A stretch of DNA of 52,671 nt from Eubacteriales bacterium (GTDB taxonomy: Bacteria > Bacillota > Clostridia > Saccharofermentanales > DTU023), in the NCBI GenBank assembly GCA_030537595.1, contig JAUNVR010000008.1, forward strand, positions 1 to 52,671. Reading direction: 5' to 3'. This document shows, in pieces, positions 28,805 through 37,758 of the stretch (the stretch's first letter is position 1; the number at the start of each line of letters is the position of its first letter). The notes beneath the pieces are model-generated. The model saw nothing but the letters and a program-made list of their open reading frames with translations. It searched no databases and had not been told where the DNA came from. The translations under genes and the position numbers were made by a program.

Positions 28805-29299
28805 CTAGCCTTGGTATGCTTCGGGGCGACTGATGCGCAGGATTTTATAATTGATAATTCCAGCTGGAGTGCGCACTCCAACGGTCTCGCCTTCTTTGTG
28901 ACCGAGGATAGCTGCACCGACTGGGCTGCCGCTAGATATCTTATTTTTGAAAATATCTTCTTCTTTTTCTGAAACAAGCATGTATTCCTGAACTTCCCCG
29001 CGCTCGACATCTTCAATCTCGACCAAGGAGCCAAGAGTGACTTCATCTTTGGAAATCTTATCCTCTTCGATTAGGCGCGCCTTCTTGAGGATGTTTTCAA
29101 TCTCGGCAATGCGCATTTCATTTTTTGCCTGGGCTTCTTTGGCATCATCATATTCAGAGTTTTCTGAAAGGTCGCCCAAAGATCTGGCTTCCTTTAAACG
29201 CTCGGCAATCTCGATTGAGGTTACAGTTTTGCGTTCATCCAATTCGTGTTGCAGTTCTTTAATCCCTGCATAAGTCAGTTCAAATACTTCTTCCGGCAT
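28805..29299 (-). CDS. greA: Transcription elongation factor GreA
   Basis: Rescues backtracked RNA polymerase by stimulating transcript cleavage. The 164-aa protein has the N-terminal coiled-coil (ELTYAGIKELQHELDERK, with acidic tip residues in GDLSENSEYDDAKEAQ) and the C-terminal FKBP-like domain (SSGSPVGAAILGHKEGE). Length is normal. A GTG six codons upstream also opens the frame, but the ATG at 29299 has AAGGAG at the right distance. Transcribed together with lysS. Confidence 0.97.
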   Translation of the reverse strand: MPEEVFELTYAGIKELQHELDERKTVTSIEIAERLKEARSLGDLSENSEYDDAKEAQAKNEMRIAEIENILKKARLIEEDKISKDEVTLGSLVEIEDVERGEVQEYMLVSEKEEDIFKNKISSGSPVGAAILGHKEGETVGVRTPAGIINYKILRISRPEAYQG

Positions 29300-29393
29300 A
29301 AATAACTCCTTGTGCACCGTTCGAGCGGTTGCTTTATTGCTTTAGCTTTATTTTAAAATTTTCTCGTGCCTAGACTATGACAGCAGTCTTAAA

Positions 29394-30899
29394 TTATTGC
29401 ATCGAGTCCTTTTCTTTACGAATTACGTTGTGCGCTCCACCTTCGACAATACTGGTTGGTGAGACCGCAACAAGTCTAGCCTTATCTTGGAATTCGGCAA
29501 TTGACTTTGAACCGCAGGAAACCATGGTCGCTTTAATCTTTGCCACTGAGACATCTAGATTATCCTGCATCTTACCGGCGTAGGGTACGTAGGAATCGAC
29601 ACCCTCTTCAAATTGCATCTTTCCACCACTGCCGCCGTCGTCGTAGCGCTGCCAATTTCGCGCCCGGTTACTACCCTCGCCCCAGTACTCCTTAACGTAG
29701 CTTCCGTTGAGCACCAGACGGCGACCAGGACTTTCATCAAAACGGGCAAAGTAACGACCGAGCATCATGAAATCTGCGCCCATCGCCAAGGCTAAGGCCA
29801 TGTGGTAATCGTAGACGATACCGCCGTCTGAACAGATGGGGATGTACACACCAGTCTCTTCTAGGTATTCTGCTCTGGCCTTGGCTACAGTTTGAATCGC
29901 TGAAGCCTGGCCTGAACCAATACCCTTTTGCTCACGTGTGACACAGATTGACCCGCCGCCGATACCAACTTTAATAAAGTCTGCCCCAGCTTCTGCGAGG
30001 AAGCGGAAGCCTTCTGCATCGACGACATTGCCTGCACCAACGATAATCTCGTCACCGTAATGTTCACGAATCCAGACTAGGGTATCTTCCTGCCAGCGTG
30101 AAAAACCATCTGATGAGTCAATGCAGAGCGCATCTGCACCGGCCTCAATTAAGGCTGGCACTCGTTCCTTGTAGTCTCTGGTATTAATTCCTGCGCCGAC
30201 TAGTAAACGCTTGCGGCTATCGAGTAGCTCTTCGGGATTTTCTTTATGCTCATCGTAGTCTTTACGGAAGACCAAGGAAACCAGACGGCCTTCTTTATCG
30301 ACCAGGGGCAATTGATTGAGCTTATTGTCCCAGATGATATCGTTGGCTTCAGAAAGCGAAATCCCTTCCTCGGCATAAATCATCTCTGCTAAGGGGGTCA
30401 TGAAGTCTTTGACCTTTGTGTCTAAAGGGGTCCGGCTCAGTCGATAATCACGCGAAGTAACAATTCCCATTAACTTACCATTGGGTGTACCGTCATCTGT
30501 GACTGGCATAGTTGAATGCCCAGAGAGCTTTTTCAAGCGCAGCACATCCTCGAGGCAATCCTCTGCTCGGAGGTTGACATCCGAGGCAACAAAGCCTGCC
30601 TTATAACGTTTAACTCGACTGACCATTTCTGCCTGTTGGGCTATACTCTGCGAGCCGTAGATGAAGGATAGACCGCCTAGTCTCGCTAATGCGATTGCCA
30701 TCTTATCATCAGATACAGCCTGCATGATTGCCGAAACAAAGGGCAGGTTTAGTTTGACGCGTGCTTCTGAGCCTTGTTTAAACTTACAAAGGGGTGTTTG
30801 TAAATCTACGTTGTCCGGCGTGCAGTCCCTTTCCGTGAGGTTTGGGATCAGCAAATACTCGCTGAATGTACGCGATAGTTCAGGAAAAACTTGAGCCAT
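29394..30899 (-). CDS. guaB: IMP dehydrogenase
   Basis: Oxidises IMP to XMP with NAD+, the committed step of GMP synthesis. The 501-aa protein has the barrel interrupted by a CBS pair (about 95-215, with [12 protein letters not shown]), then [14 protein letters not shown], the catalytic loop [15 protein letters not shown] with Cys319, the substrate phosphate site ([15 protein letters not shown]) and a flap with the Arg/Tyr pair region near [12 protein letters not shown]. The sequence departs from the most common bacterial GuaB (for example [13 protein letters not shown] in place of IHKNM), but all catalytic parts are present. Start ATG 30899 is preceded by AAGGAGG; an ATG eight codons upstream is less likely. 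Confidence 0.93.
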   Translation of the reverse strand: MAQVFPELSRTFSEYLLIPNLTERDCTPDNVDLQTPLCKFKQGSEARVKLNLPFVSAIMQAVSDDKMAIALARLGGLSFIYGSQSIAQQAEMVSRVKRYKAGFVASDVNLRAEDCLEDVLRLKKLSGHSTMPVTDDGTPNGKLMGIVTSRDYRLSRTPLDTKVKDFMTPLAEMIYAEEGISLSEANDIIWDNKLNQLPLVDKEGRLVSLVFRKDYDEHKENPEELLDSRKRLLVGAGINTRDYKERVPALIEAGADALCIDSSDGFSRWQEDTLVWIREHYGDEIIVGAGNVVDAEGFRFLAEAGADFIKVGIGGGSICVTREQKGIGSGQASAIQTVAKARAEYLEETGVYIPICSDGGIVYDYHMALALAMGADFMMLGRYFARFDESPGRRLVLNGSYVKEYWGEGSNRARNWQRYDDGGSGGKMQFEEGVDSYVPYAGKMQDNLDVSVAKIKATMVSCGSKSIAEFQDKARLVAVSPTSIVEGGAHNVIRKEKDSMQ

Positions 30900-30979
30900 G
30901 TTCGCCTCCTTGCAGTGATACATTTTTCTATGATATAACTTCCTTATTAATCTTGCCAGCTTCGCTCAATTAGCGGTCA

Positions 30980-31588
30980 TTATCGCAGCAGTTTACGGTA
31001 AAAGTCAATTGCCAGCTGGGTGCGGTCACGTAGCCCCAGAATATTCAGGATTTCGGAGAGCTTATTGCGAACAGTTCCCTCAGAGAGGTGGACCGTCTCT
31101 GCAATCTCCCGATTCGATAGACCTTCTGCCACCAAGCGGACGATTTCATTCTGGCTGGGGCTAAGGCGCGGATCATTCTCAACTACTGGTTCTTCAGCTA
31201 AGGTCGCGATGACCTCTTCATCAAAAACTAGATTTCCTGCTGCAACCGCATCTAGAGCAGAATTGATTGAGGCAAAATTCTGCTTTAATAAGTAGCCTTT
31301 ACAGCCCAGAGCCAAAGCTTCAGAAATATAAGCCGCATCCTTAAAAGTTGTTAAAAGTAAGATTTTCAGATCTTTGTCGAGCTGAAGAATTTCCCGCGCG
31401 GCCTCCAGACCGTTCATTTCAGGCATCCGGATATCGAGCAATAGTAGCTCGGCTGGAAAATCCTGACTTAGGCGGATTGCATCTTCACCCGAATAACCGC
31501 AGGCTAGAACTTCATGTCCACCGGACTCGAGTATTATCTTTAGCGAATTCACAATCAAGCGATCATCATCAACGAGTATTAGCTTCAT
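30980..31588 (-). CDS. NarL/LuxR-family response regulator
   Basis: DNA-binding response regulator. The 202-aa protein has a receiver domain (1-120) with acidic residues D7-D9, phosphorylation site D52 (LLLLDIRMPE) and K102 (GYLLKQN), then a LuxR-type helix-turn-helix (about 142-195: LSPSQNEIVRLVAEGLSNREIAETVHLSEGTV split over two helices). It follows the histidine kinase gene by 39 bp and must be its partner. The regulated genes are unknown; the nearest candidates are its own operon, including the folate enzyme and antiporter upstream. Confidence 0.94.
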   Translation of the reverse strand: MKLILVDDDRLIVNSLKIILESGGHEVLACGYSGEDAIRLSQDFPAELLLLDIRMPEMNGLEAAREILQLDKDLKILLLTTFKDAAYISEALALGCKGYLLKQNFASINSALDAVAAGNLVFDEEVIATLAEEPVVENDPRLSPSQNEIVRLVAEGLSNREIAETVHLSEGTVRNKLSEILNILGLRDRTQLAIDFYRKLLR

Positions 31589-31627
31589 CCATGGCTCCTT
31601 TTCCTTTAAACTTCTAAACTTGAGAGA

Positions 31628-32896
31628 CTAAATTTGCGGCGGTTTTTGAAAATTTGCTAAGAGCAGGAAACCATCTTTTTTCCAACCAGCCTTGAGTGCT
31701 GAGTTGTACCTTGCTGCCAAGGCTTCCAGGTTGTTTAAACCTAGGCCGAGGCTGCTTCTTTCTAGGTAGATAATCTGCTCTTCATCAGAACCCCAAGCCC
31801 TTTTCAATCTGCCATTATCCTTGAGTCGCAGGTGAATATATTGCATCTGCTCAATCACAGTGACGGTCAAGTGATTACCGTTCGAGTGTCGATAATAGTT
31901 GGCAATTCCAATCCGGCAAAAATTTAGGATATCTAGGCGTAACTGGATTGGAAGATCCGCCTTAAAATGCAGATTAAACTGTATTCTGCGGCCGGGAACC
32001 TGCGCATCTAAATCTTTAATGCTGTCCGCCAAGTCAAAGGCTGTCTGATTCATTTCGTGTAAGGTCAGACGTGTGTCATTAAGCCCAGTTTTTAAGGTCT
32101 CGAGGAGGGCATCAATTTGGCTCAGTAAAACTTCTGAAGCAGGAGATTCCGCAGCGCCTTGCCCGCCTAAAGAAGCCTCCTTGCTTAGACCAGCAGCTGG
32201 CTGACTCAGGGAATTCTCTACTTCCTGCTGTGACTTAACTTGCCCTTGGTAGCTTATCTTCAAGGCCTCTGTTTGCAATAGAGCTGAAGCAAGACTGTGA
32301 CCAATGCTGTCATGTAAAGCCCGAGATATCCTGAGCTGCTCATCTTTTCTAATTATTCTCTCTTGTTCTGGGCTGGCCGCTTTCATGGCCTGACTTTCCA
32401 GCTCCATGCTACGCAGGCGACTATTTAATTCATCTGTAGCCGAATAATATGTGCTCCGATATTTGGCCAAAGCTAGAATCAATTGGTCGATACAAAGTGC
32501 CAGGATCACGAGCAATGCTGAGGCATATTGGCCGCGTAAGAATAATGGCAAGCTGAGCAGTAGATAGTACGGGCGAAGTTTAGGCCAAGCCCGATAAAGT
32601 GGTCTAATCCACAGCGCAAGATAAGTACTAAATAGAGGATTTAAACTGTAGAAAATTGAGGCTATAAATGTTAAGACTGCTGAAAGTTTCGGCTTTCCTC
32701 CTTTTAGATAAAAAAGCTCGAGGGCTAAAAGCAGGACTATTGTCAAAAGCCCTATAGCAATCTTCAGTTTAAGCCCAGGATAGTTCAGCCGAGGAAAATA
32801 GCTCGACTCTGACGCTGTTAAATCGTTCAACCCCACTACAACAGAAGTCAAAAAGAGTAAAACTTGAACGTTCGCAACAGCCTTCCTATCCTGCAT
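31628..32896 (-). CDS. HisKA_3-type sensor histidine kinase
   Basis: Membrane kinase phosphorylating the adjacent response regulator. The 422-aa protein has about four or five N-terminal hydrophobic segments (about 11-23, 46-64, 73-98, 108-145) with no large external sensor domain, then the dimerisation domain with phospho-acceptor H195 (ISRALHDSIGHSL), a Gln/Ser/Ala-rich insertion at about 217-255, and a degenerate-looking HATPase domain: N-box IGIANYYRHS, DNGRL at 360, and SSLGLGLNNL at 381. Sensing is therefore probably intramembrane. GGAAGGGCGG precedes the ATG, which lies 2 bp after the upstream gene's stop. Confidence 0.88.
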   Translation of the reverse strand: MQDRKAVANVQVLLFLTSVVVGLNDLTASESSYFPRLNYPGLKLKIAIGLLTIVLLLALELFYLKGGKPKLSAVLTFIASIFYSLNPLFSTYLALWIRPLYRAWPKLRPYYLLLSLPLFLRGQYASALLVILALCIDQLILALAKYRSTYYSATDELNSRLRSMELESQAMKAASPEQERIIRKDEQLRISRALHDSIGHSLASALLQTEALKISYQGQVKSQQEVENSLSQPAAGLSKEASLGGQGAAESPASEVLLSQIDALLETLKTGLNDTRLTLHEMNQTAFDLADSIKDLDAQVPGRRIQFNLHFKADLPIQLRLDILNFCRIGIANYYRHSNGNHLTVTVIEQMQYIHLRLKDNGRLKRAWGSDEEQIIYLERSSLGLGLNNLEALAARYNSALKAGWKKDGFLLLANFQKPPQI

Positions 32897-32898
32897 TT

Positions 32899-34338
32899 CT
32901 ATCCGCCCTTCCGGTCATAGCGACCGGCCTCTGTGAGCACGCTATCCAAGGGGTAATCCCAGGGCTTCGGCTCAAGATACGCTAACTTTTGCGCCTCGAA
33001 AGCTACCGCCATGATGTAGGCACGCTTACACTGCGGCAAGAAACGATCATAATAGCCGGCACCCATCCCAATTCGCTCGCAATTCTCAGCAAAAGCTACA
33101 CAGGGCGCTATGACTAGATCGAGCTCCCCTGCTGAAATCTCTTCAGACTGCTCAGGAATCGGTTCAGGAATGCCAAAACTCCCACTTTGCCAAGCCGCTT
33201 CTGACTCTGGTCTTAAAGCAATCAGCTCAGTCTTGGAGCTACAGAAAGGGTAAAAAAAGCGCTTGCCAAGCTCCCCTTCTAAAGCCCTTAAGGCATCCAG
33301 ATTAACCTCAGCTTTAACAGCCCTGTAAATCAAGATATTTTTCGCTTCTTTAAACTCTTCACTAGCCAGTAGTTGAGCGATTATTTTGGCCGAGAAGGCA
33401 GCTCTCGCTGTATCGGTCAGGGCTGCCCTAGCCGCTAAGGCTGACTTTCTAAGACTGCTATTATCAGGCTGTGCCTCCTGCTTTAAAGCCCTATGAACAA
33501 ATTCACATAGCAAATCCGGCTCAGCATCTTGGCTAAAGTCAAAATCAGAAATTAAAGCGAGGTGAAAGGCATCGCTACTTAGGGCTAAACAACTTGCCTT
33601 CTGCTCATTTTCATCTGTTGCCAAATAGACCCAACCTGCCCGATAAAGCCGACCCTGAATCGCTGGATGCAGTTCGCGCTCCCCCCGATGTAGTAGATAT
33701 AGGCTGGAATCCTGCGTGAAAATCTGGGGATAGTCGGGATCAGAACTTAGCTTTTCACGCTGTCCCCCAAAGCGGAGTGAAGAATTAGCAGTAGACTTTA
33801 GCTCGCCCGACTCCTCGCTTGCTCTATTTGCAGGATCCTCCGGCCAAAAAATTCGCCAATCAGAATCCTTGAGCTCACAATCCGCTGCTAGGCTTAAATG
33901 CTTTGACCCATAGGCTCGTAAAAGCCCTGCATAGACCAGGGTGGAGAAACCACTAGCCAGGCCCAAGCAGGGCAAGTTAAGAGCCCTTGCCATTTCAATT
34001 AAGTCAATTAAGCTGGATCCAGCCTGCTCCGCCCTAAAAGATTCACCTTGTAGGTAACGCTCTTTTAAATCAGCAATTAAGAGGCCACGACAATTCAATA
34101 AAGTCTCGCGAACTGAATTTTGACTCAAGTCTAAACTACGTAGATTAAGACTTTCCCCCTGCTGCTTAGCAATTAGAAGATCTAGCTCCCTACCCTGGCT
34201 CTGCTTTTTGTAAATCCTTTTTAGAGCCTGGATAAGTTCACTTGCCTCAGCCTCAGAGCAGATTTTCTCTACTACTCTAGGGTCCTTAAAATCACTAGTC
34301 CAAAATGCAGGACAAATAAAACAGAGCTGATCCTTCAC
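32899..34338 (-). CDS. Degenerate CTP-synthase-type glutaminase domain fused to 5-formyltetrahydrofolate cyclo-ligase
   Basis: Residues about 295-475 form a complete 5-formyl-THF cyclo-ligase (LRKSALAARAAL; YPFC; GSFGIPEP; the GMGAGYYDRFL signature), which converts 5-formyl-THF to methenyl-THF with ATP. Residues 1-285 align by eye with the class I glutaminase domain of CTP synthase: SLIDLIEMARALNLPCLGLASG matches its nucleophile elbow, and a later part (LLHRGERELHP..RAGWVYLATDENE) matches its RHRHRYE region. The nucleophile Cys is Ala (A128), and the FHPEF triad segment reads SDFDF, so it cannot hydrolyse glutamine. The usual cyclo-ligase is about 180-200 aa alone. GTG start at 34338, SD AAAGGTGG. 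It sits 2 bp before the histidine kinase gene. Confidence 0.85.
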   Translation of the reverse strand: MKDQLCFICPAFWTSDFKDPRVVEKICSEAEASELIQALKRIYKKQSQGRELDLLIAKQQGESLNLRSLDLSQNSVRETLLNCRGLLIADLKERYLQGESFRAEQAGSSLIDLIEMARALNLPCLGLASGFSTLVYAGLLRAYGSKHLSLAADCELKDSDWRIFWPEDPANRASEESGELKSTANSSLRFGGQREKLSSDPDYPQIFTQDSSLYLLHRGERELHPAIQGRLYRAGWVYLATDENEQKASCLALSSDAFHLALISDFDFSQDAEPDLLCEFVHRALKQEAQPDNSSLRKSALAARAALTDTARAAFSAKIIAQLLASEEFKEAKNILIYRAVKAEVNLDALRALEGELGKRFFYPFCSSKTELIALRPESEAAWQSGSFGIPEPIPEQSEEISAGELDLVIAPCVAFAENCERIGMGAGYYDRFLPQCKRAYIMAVAFEAQKLAYLEPKPWDYPLDSVLTEAGRYDRKGG

Positions 34339-34357
34339 TTATAGATACCACCTTTCG

Positions 34358-35659
34358 CTACTTATCCTCGGTTTCGTCAAGCTGTTTTGCTTTCTCTTCT
34401 CCCTTTAACTTAGCCTTTTTCCTCGCAAGCGTCGAGGGCGGATTGTAGGCCATCGCTGCAGTATCGGCTCCTGCTTTGAGAGTTTTTTTAGATTCTATAC
34501 AACCAGCTTTTTCGAGTACCAACTTTGCAACCAAGGGCCCCAGCAACTCATATATTAAAGTTGCGGCTAGAATTATCGTGCGCACCATCCGAGCCTCAGG
34601 AGCTGGCAAAATACGCACAGCGAGCAGGGATAAGCCAATTGCAACACCGGCTTGTGGCATTAAGGTAAAGCCCAAATACTTTTGCACTTCCTTACTGAAA
34701 CCAGCTTTTTTGGTCCCCAGGAAAGCTCCCAGAGCCTTACCCAAGACTCGCGCAATAATGTAAAAGATTCCGAGTGCCCCTACTGCCGTAAGCTGGCTTA
34801 GATTCAAATCCGCACCAGATAAGACGAAAAAGGCAATAAAAATAGGTGGAGTTATGGGATCGAGTAATTGCTGATAACGCCGTGTAGTGCCCTGAAGATT
34901 TCCCATCGTGAAACCAAAGACCATCAAGGTCAAAAGACTAGAGATGTCGACGTATAAGGTCAAAGCAGTTAGGCCGAAAATCGAAGCAATCATAAAGGAA
35001 ATCATGCTTTGCTCGTTTTTCAAGAAACGTAGGACGTGAGCTCCGACAAAACCGGCAATAGCTCCAAGTAAAACAGCCAAGACAATATCCTTCAGAGGAT
35101 TTAAGAGCATTGGCAAGTACTGTAATTCCTCACCCGAAGTCAGGCTTCTGGCAACCGAGCTCGCGATACCAAAGACCATGATACAGACCGCATCATCCAA
35201 GGCTACGACAGGTAAGAGGACGTCAACCAACTCACCCTTAGCTCGGTACTGTTTAATTACTAATAAAGTCGAAGCTGGCGCCGTTGCACATGCGATACTG
35301 CCGAGCACGAGGGCAAATGAAACTGAACTTTTGAAAATTAAAATTAAGCCCGCTGTGACTACGAAAAACGCACCCAGGGCTTCACAGATGGTGACAATAA
35401 GAATGCCGCTACCTAGCCGCTTCAAATTATCAATCTTCATCTCGTTACCAATCGAAAAGGCGATTAAGCTGAGCGCAACCTGGCTGATAATACCGAGCGA
35501 GGAAACCGCTGACTCAGGCAGTAAACCGCTGACCCAGGGGCCGAGAACTAAACCTGCTAAGAGGTAGCCTGTGACATCAGGCAAATTTAATTTTCCGACT
35601 AGGCGCGCAAAAATCAGCCCGCCAAAAATTAGGACTGCAATATAGTAAAGCGCTTGCAT
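34358..35659 (-). CDS. CPA2-type monovalent cation/proton antiporter
   Basis: Integral membrane exchanger (Na+ or K+ against H+). The 433-aa protein has about 12 hydrophobic segments across residues 1-380. A CPA-family opening (GYLLAGLVLGP), a SIACATAPASTL stretch and a buried aspartate pair (VALDDAVCI, the ion-binding 'DD'-like site of CPA2) are followed by a hydrophilic, lysine-rich cytoplasmic tail (about 390-433). No KTN/TrkA-N domain is attached. The gene begins directly after the stop of the PII-like gene (0 bp), with GGGGGAAAA as the ribosome site inside that gene. The PII-like protein is a likely regulator. Confidence 0.9.
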   Translation of the reverse strand: MQALYYIAVLIFGGLIFARLVGKLNLPDVTGYLLAGLVLGPWVSGLLPESAVSSLGIISQVALSLIAFSIGNEMKIDNLKRLGSGILIVTICEALGAFFVVTAGLILIFKSSVSFALVLGSIACATAPASTLLVIKQYRAKGELVDVLLPVVALDDAVCIMVFGIASSVARSLTSGEELQYLPMLLNPLKDIVLAVLLGAIAGFVGAHVLRFLKNEQSMISFMIASIFGLTALTLYVDISSLLTLMVFGFTMGNLQGTTRRYQQLLDPITPPIFIAFFVLSGADLNLSQLTAVGALGIFYIIARVLGKALGAFLGTKKAGFSKEVQKYLGFTLMPQAGVAIGLSLLAVRILPAPEARMVRTIILAATLIYELLGPLVAKLVLEKAGCIESKKTLKAGADTAAMAYNPPSTLARKKAKLKGEEKAKQLDETEDK

Positions 35660-36013
35660 CTATTTTTCCCCCAATGAGTTCTGACCTAAGCCCTCAACAG
35701 ATGAGACGGGCATGGTGAACATCAGGCCGGAGTTTTCATGGTGCAAGCCTCCGGTCACAGCCCTTACAGACTCTTTAACTATTTCGATATGCTCACTGGG
35801 CAGCACAAAGAAGAGCGTTTTATTATAAGGCCGCCCCTCATTCATAATCATTCTCAGATAGCCCAAGCCAATATCATGTGAAGATTCTGCTAAAGTCGCA
35901 GCCAAACCTTGACTTTCCAGTATCGTTCCAGCCGTAATTCCCTTATCTCTTAAATCAATTAAGAGTCGATCCATATGCGATGGATGATTTAAAATAACAA
36001 ATAAAGCTTCCAT
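35660..36013 (-). CDS. PII-like small signalling protein
   Basis: A 117-aa ferredoxin-fold protein of the PII/CutA superfamily type: alternating strands and helices (ALFVILNHPSHMDRLLIDLRDKGI; TLFFVLPSEHIEIVKESVRAV), a GITAGTILESQGLAATL stretch, and a variable middle loop. It does not carry the canonical GlnB T-loop tyrosine signature, so it is not GlnB/GlnK. PII-like proteins commonly sit beside a membrane transporter and bind adenine nucleotides (family knowledge). Here it precedes the antiporter gene without a gap. GGGAGG lies before the ATG. The ligand is unknown. Confidence 0.75.
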   Translation of the reverse strand: MEALFVILNHPSHMDRLLIDLRDKGITAGTILESQGLAATLAESSHDIGLGYLRMIMNEGRPYNKTLFFVLPSEHIEIVKESVRAVTGGLHHENSGLMFTMPVSSVEGLGQNSLGEK

Positions 36014-36097
36014 TTTTCCTCCCGGTCAAAAGCTAATAAAAAATATAAATTTAATCCTTACTGCCCCAATTCAACTTTGCACTGGGTGCTCAGAAGA

Positions 36098-36169
36098 ATC
36101 TCCCTACTATCTTACTACTCTCAATCCAAAAGTGCATAATCCGTTGCAAAAATACTCTACGCTAGATAT
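36098..36169 (+). repeat. 72-bp direct repeat, copy 1
   Basis: Identical base for base to 37759-37830. The second copy is the upstream region and promoter of tRNA-Ser. This copy holds the same TTGCAA -35 element but is cut inside the -10 box (TATTTG instead of TATAAT), so it is a promoter fragment without a tRNA behind it. Confidence 0.97.
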
Positions 36170-36269
36170 TTGTATCAGCAATTAGATAGTTAGCTCCAAG
36201 ATAGACTGCTTGATAAATAGCTAAGTCATCAGAAATATGGTATCTCCGGGGTAGCATGGAAAAGCAATT

Positions 36270-36293
36270 AAAAACCCTCCTAAGTGGGAGGGT
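36270..36293 (-). terminator. Terminator of the sortase-like lipoprotein gene
   Basis: Minus strand ACCCTCC, loop CACTTA, GGAGGGT and then TTTTAATT: a 7-bp GC-rich stem with a short T-run, 35 bases after the stop. Confidence 0.8.
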
Positions 36294-36327
36294 CTGTAAA
36301 AGCTTACGCGATAGTTTTATTTAGATT

Positions 36328-37227
36328 TTACTTACTCTCAGCTTCCTTTTCTGCCTTCAAGATTTCATAATCAGAAGTCGGGATAGCAAGATAAACATTC
36401 ATCATCTCATCGTCTCTACAGAAGTTAATCACTATAGTTTCCTGATCCAGGCCTTTATATAAAAGATTGTTTGACGCATATACCTTTAACAAGATAGGCG
36501 CTTCTTCTTTGAATAGCGCAGTAGAATAGGGATCTGACAAATCATTTAATGCTAAATCAACTACTATGTACTCATACGTCTCGCCATCTTTACCGGTCAC
36601 ATAGACAAAATCTCCAAGTTTCATATGCCAGAATGGCGCAAAGGCATCTTCCCTATTATGCCCCGTAAACCAAGTTAGTTGATTATCTTTGGCATCAAAC
36701 TCTGTGCCAACCTCCCAGATGTCATACTCCTGTCCATCCAATATCTCATACCTTTCCGCTGCGCTCATTTCACTATCAAAGGCAAGCTCTGGCCTCTCAC
36801 TTAAGGGCTGGTAAGATAGGGTGATTCCATTCCAAGTAAGGGTATTTTTAGGATAGAGTTTTCCTAAAGACTTTCTTGCTTCAGTCATCTTCTCTTGGCG
36901 CTTCTTTCTGGCCTCAAGCTCTTTCGCCCAATGATCCTCGACCTCTTTGCCCCTATTCTCATACTTTTCGGCTTGGCTTCTGGCTATCTTATCTGAAAGT
37001 CTTTCTTCAGTCTCCTTTGTTTCCGTTTCCAAAGGCTTTTTTTCCTCCTCTTTTTCAGGGGATTTTAAATCAGAAGGCTCATCCGTATTAGAAAGCTTTT
37101 CGCCTTCTTGGACCTCGGCATGTTCTGTCATAGAAACATTAGCATCTTTACATGCTGTGAGGTTTAGGAATAATCCAATGCTGATTAGGAAAATTATTAG
37201 GCTAGAAAAACTTCTCTTACTCTTCAT
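36328..37227 (-). CDS. Lipoprotein with a sortase-like C-terminal domain
   Basis: A 299-aa exported lipoprotein: signal peptide 1-25 and lipobox LTAC with lipidated Cys26, then a very charged Glu/Lys-rich linker (about 35-120) likely helical, and a folded domain at about 125-290. That domain reads like a sortase barrel: FTGHN (His190), then WHMKLGDFVYVTGKDGETYEYIVVD, and IVINFC (Cys270) on a later strand. The catalytic Arg normally lies several residues after the Cys; here the only near one is R271. It may be an active but variant enzyme or a dead sortase fold. Lipid anchoring instead of a TM anchor is unusual. AAAGGAAAG lies before the ATG. It lies between the two 72-bp repeats. Confidence 0.7.
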   Translation of the reverse strand: MKSKRSFSSLIIFLISIGLFLNLTACKDANVSMTEHAEVQEGEKLSNTDEPSDLKSPEKEEEKKPLETETKETEERLSDKIARSQAEKYENRGKEVEDHWAKELEARKKRQEKMTEARKSLGKLYPKNTLTWNGITLSYQPLSERPELAFDSEMSAAERYEILDGQEYDIWEVGTEFDAKDNQLTWFTGHNREDAFAPFWHMKLGDFVYVTGKDGETYEYIVVDLALNDLSDPYSTALFKEEAPILLKVYASNNLLYKGLDQETIVINFCRDDEMMNVYLAIPTSDYEILKAEKEAESK

Positions 37228-37758
37228 ACTCTCTTTCCTTTCATCTACTTCTGACTTGGCTTTTCTCTTTCTATTCGCTCTTTCTCAGTAAATAAGAAAT
37301 ATAGAATACATTTATGAGATTTAAACTCTGCCAAATCTTATAGAAAGCCTCCTCGAGCTATCCATGTTACAAGCCCTTTACCCTTCAGTTTATTTGCATA
37401 GTCTAGTTAAGATATATGCTCAATCAGATCATCTAAATCTTCTTCAGCTAAGCCCAGAACTATATGCTAATAAGGATCACTAGCTTTAGCGCTTTTCAAA
37501 ACTAAATAAGCAAGCTTTAGATATTATACAATAGTATCCATTTTTAGTCACAAGAGAAAGTCTAAGCTAGCTTCTCTTTTAGGCCTTAACTTTAATCAAG
37601 TAGCTAGTTCACACATAATTTATTAATTTTTAAGGGATTTATTGAATATGAATTGTTCCGAAGCTGCTCCAAGAATTAGAGCAACTAATTAGTTTTAGAA
37701 AATCTTCCTCCTTGAACCAAGAAGAAAGAGTAGCATCATTAATATAAAGCCTTGGTTT
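37228..37758. other. A+T-rich non-coding stretch
   Basis: 531 bases with no open frame that looks coding on either strand, visibly richer in A+T than the flanking core genes. It should contain the promoter of the leftward lipoprotein gene near 37250-37320, but no convincing -35/-10 pair is seen. No tRNA, hairpin series or repeat array is visible. Confidence 0.6.

Larger units (their letters stand above)
36014..36327. other. Non-coding stretch left of the lipoprotein gene
   Basis: 314 bases without a gene. It contains the start signals of the PII-like gene at its left edge, the first copy of the 72-bp repeat (36098-36169), about 100 bases of A+T-rich unassigned sequence, and the terminator of the lipoprotein gene (36270-36293). 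No promoter for the leftward PII-like/antiporter operon could be fixed with confidence. Confidence 0.7.
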
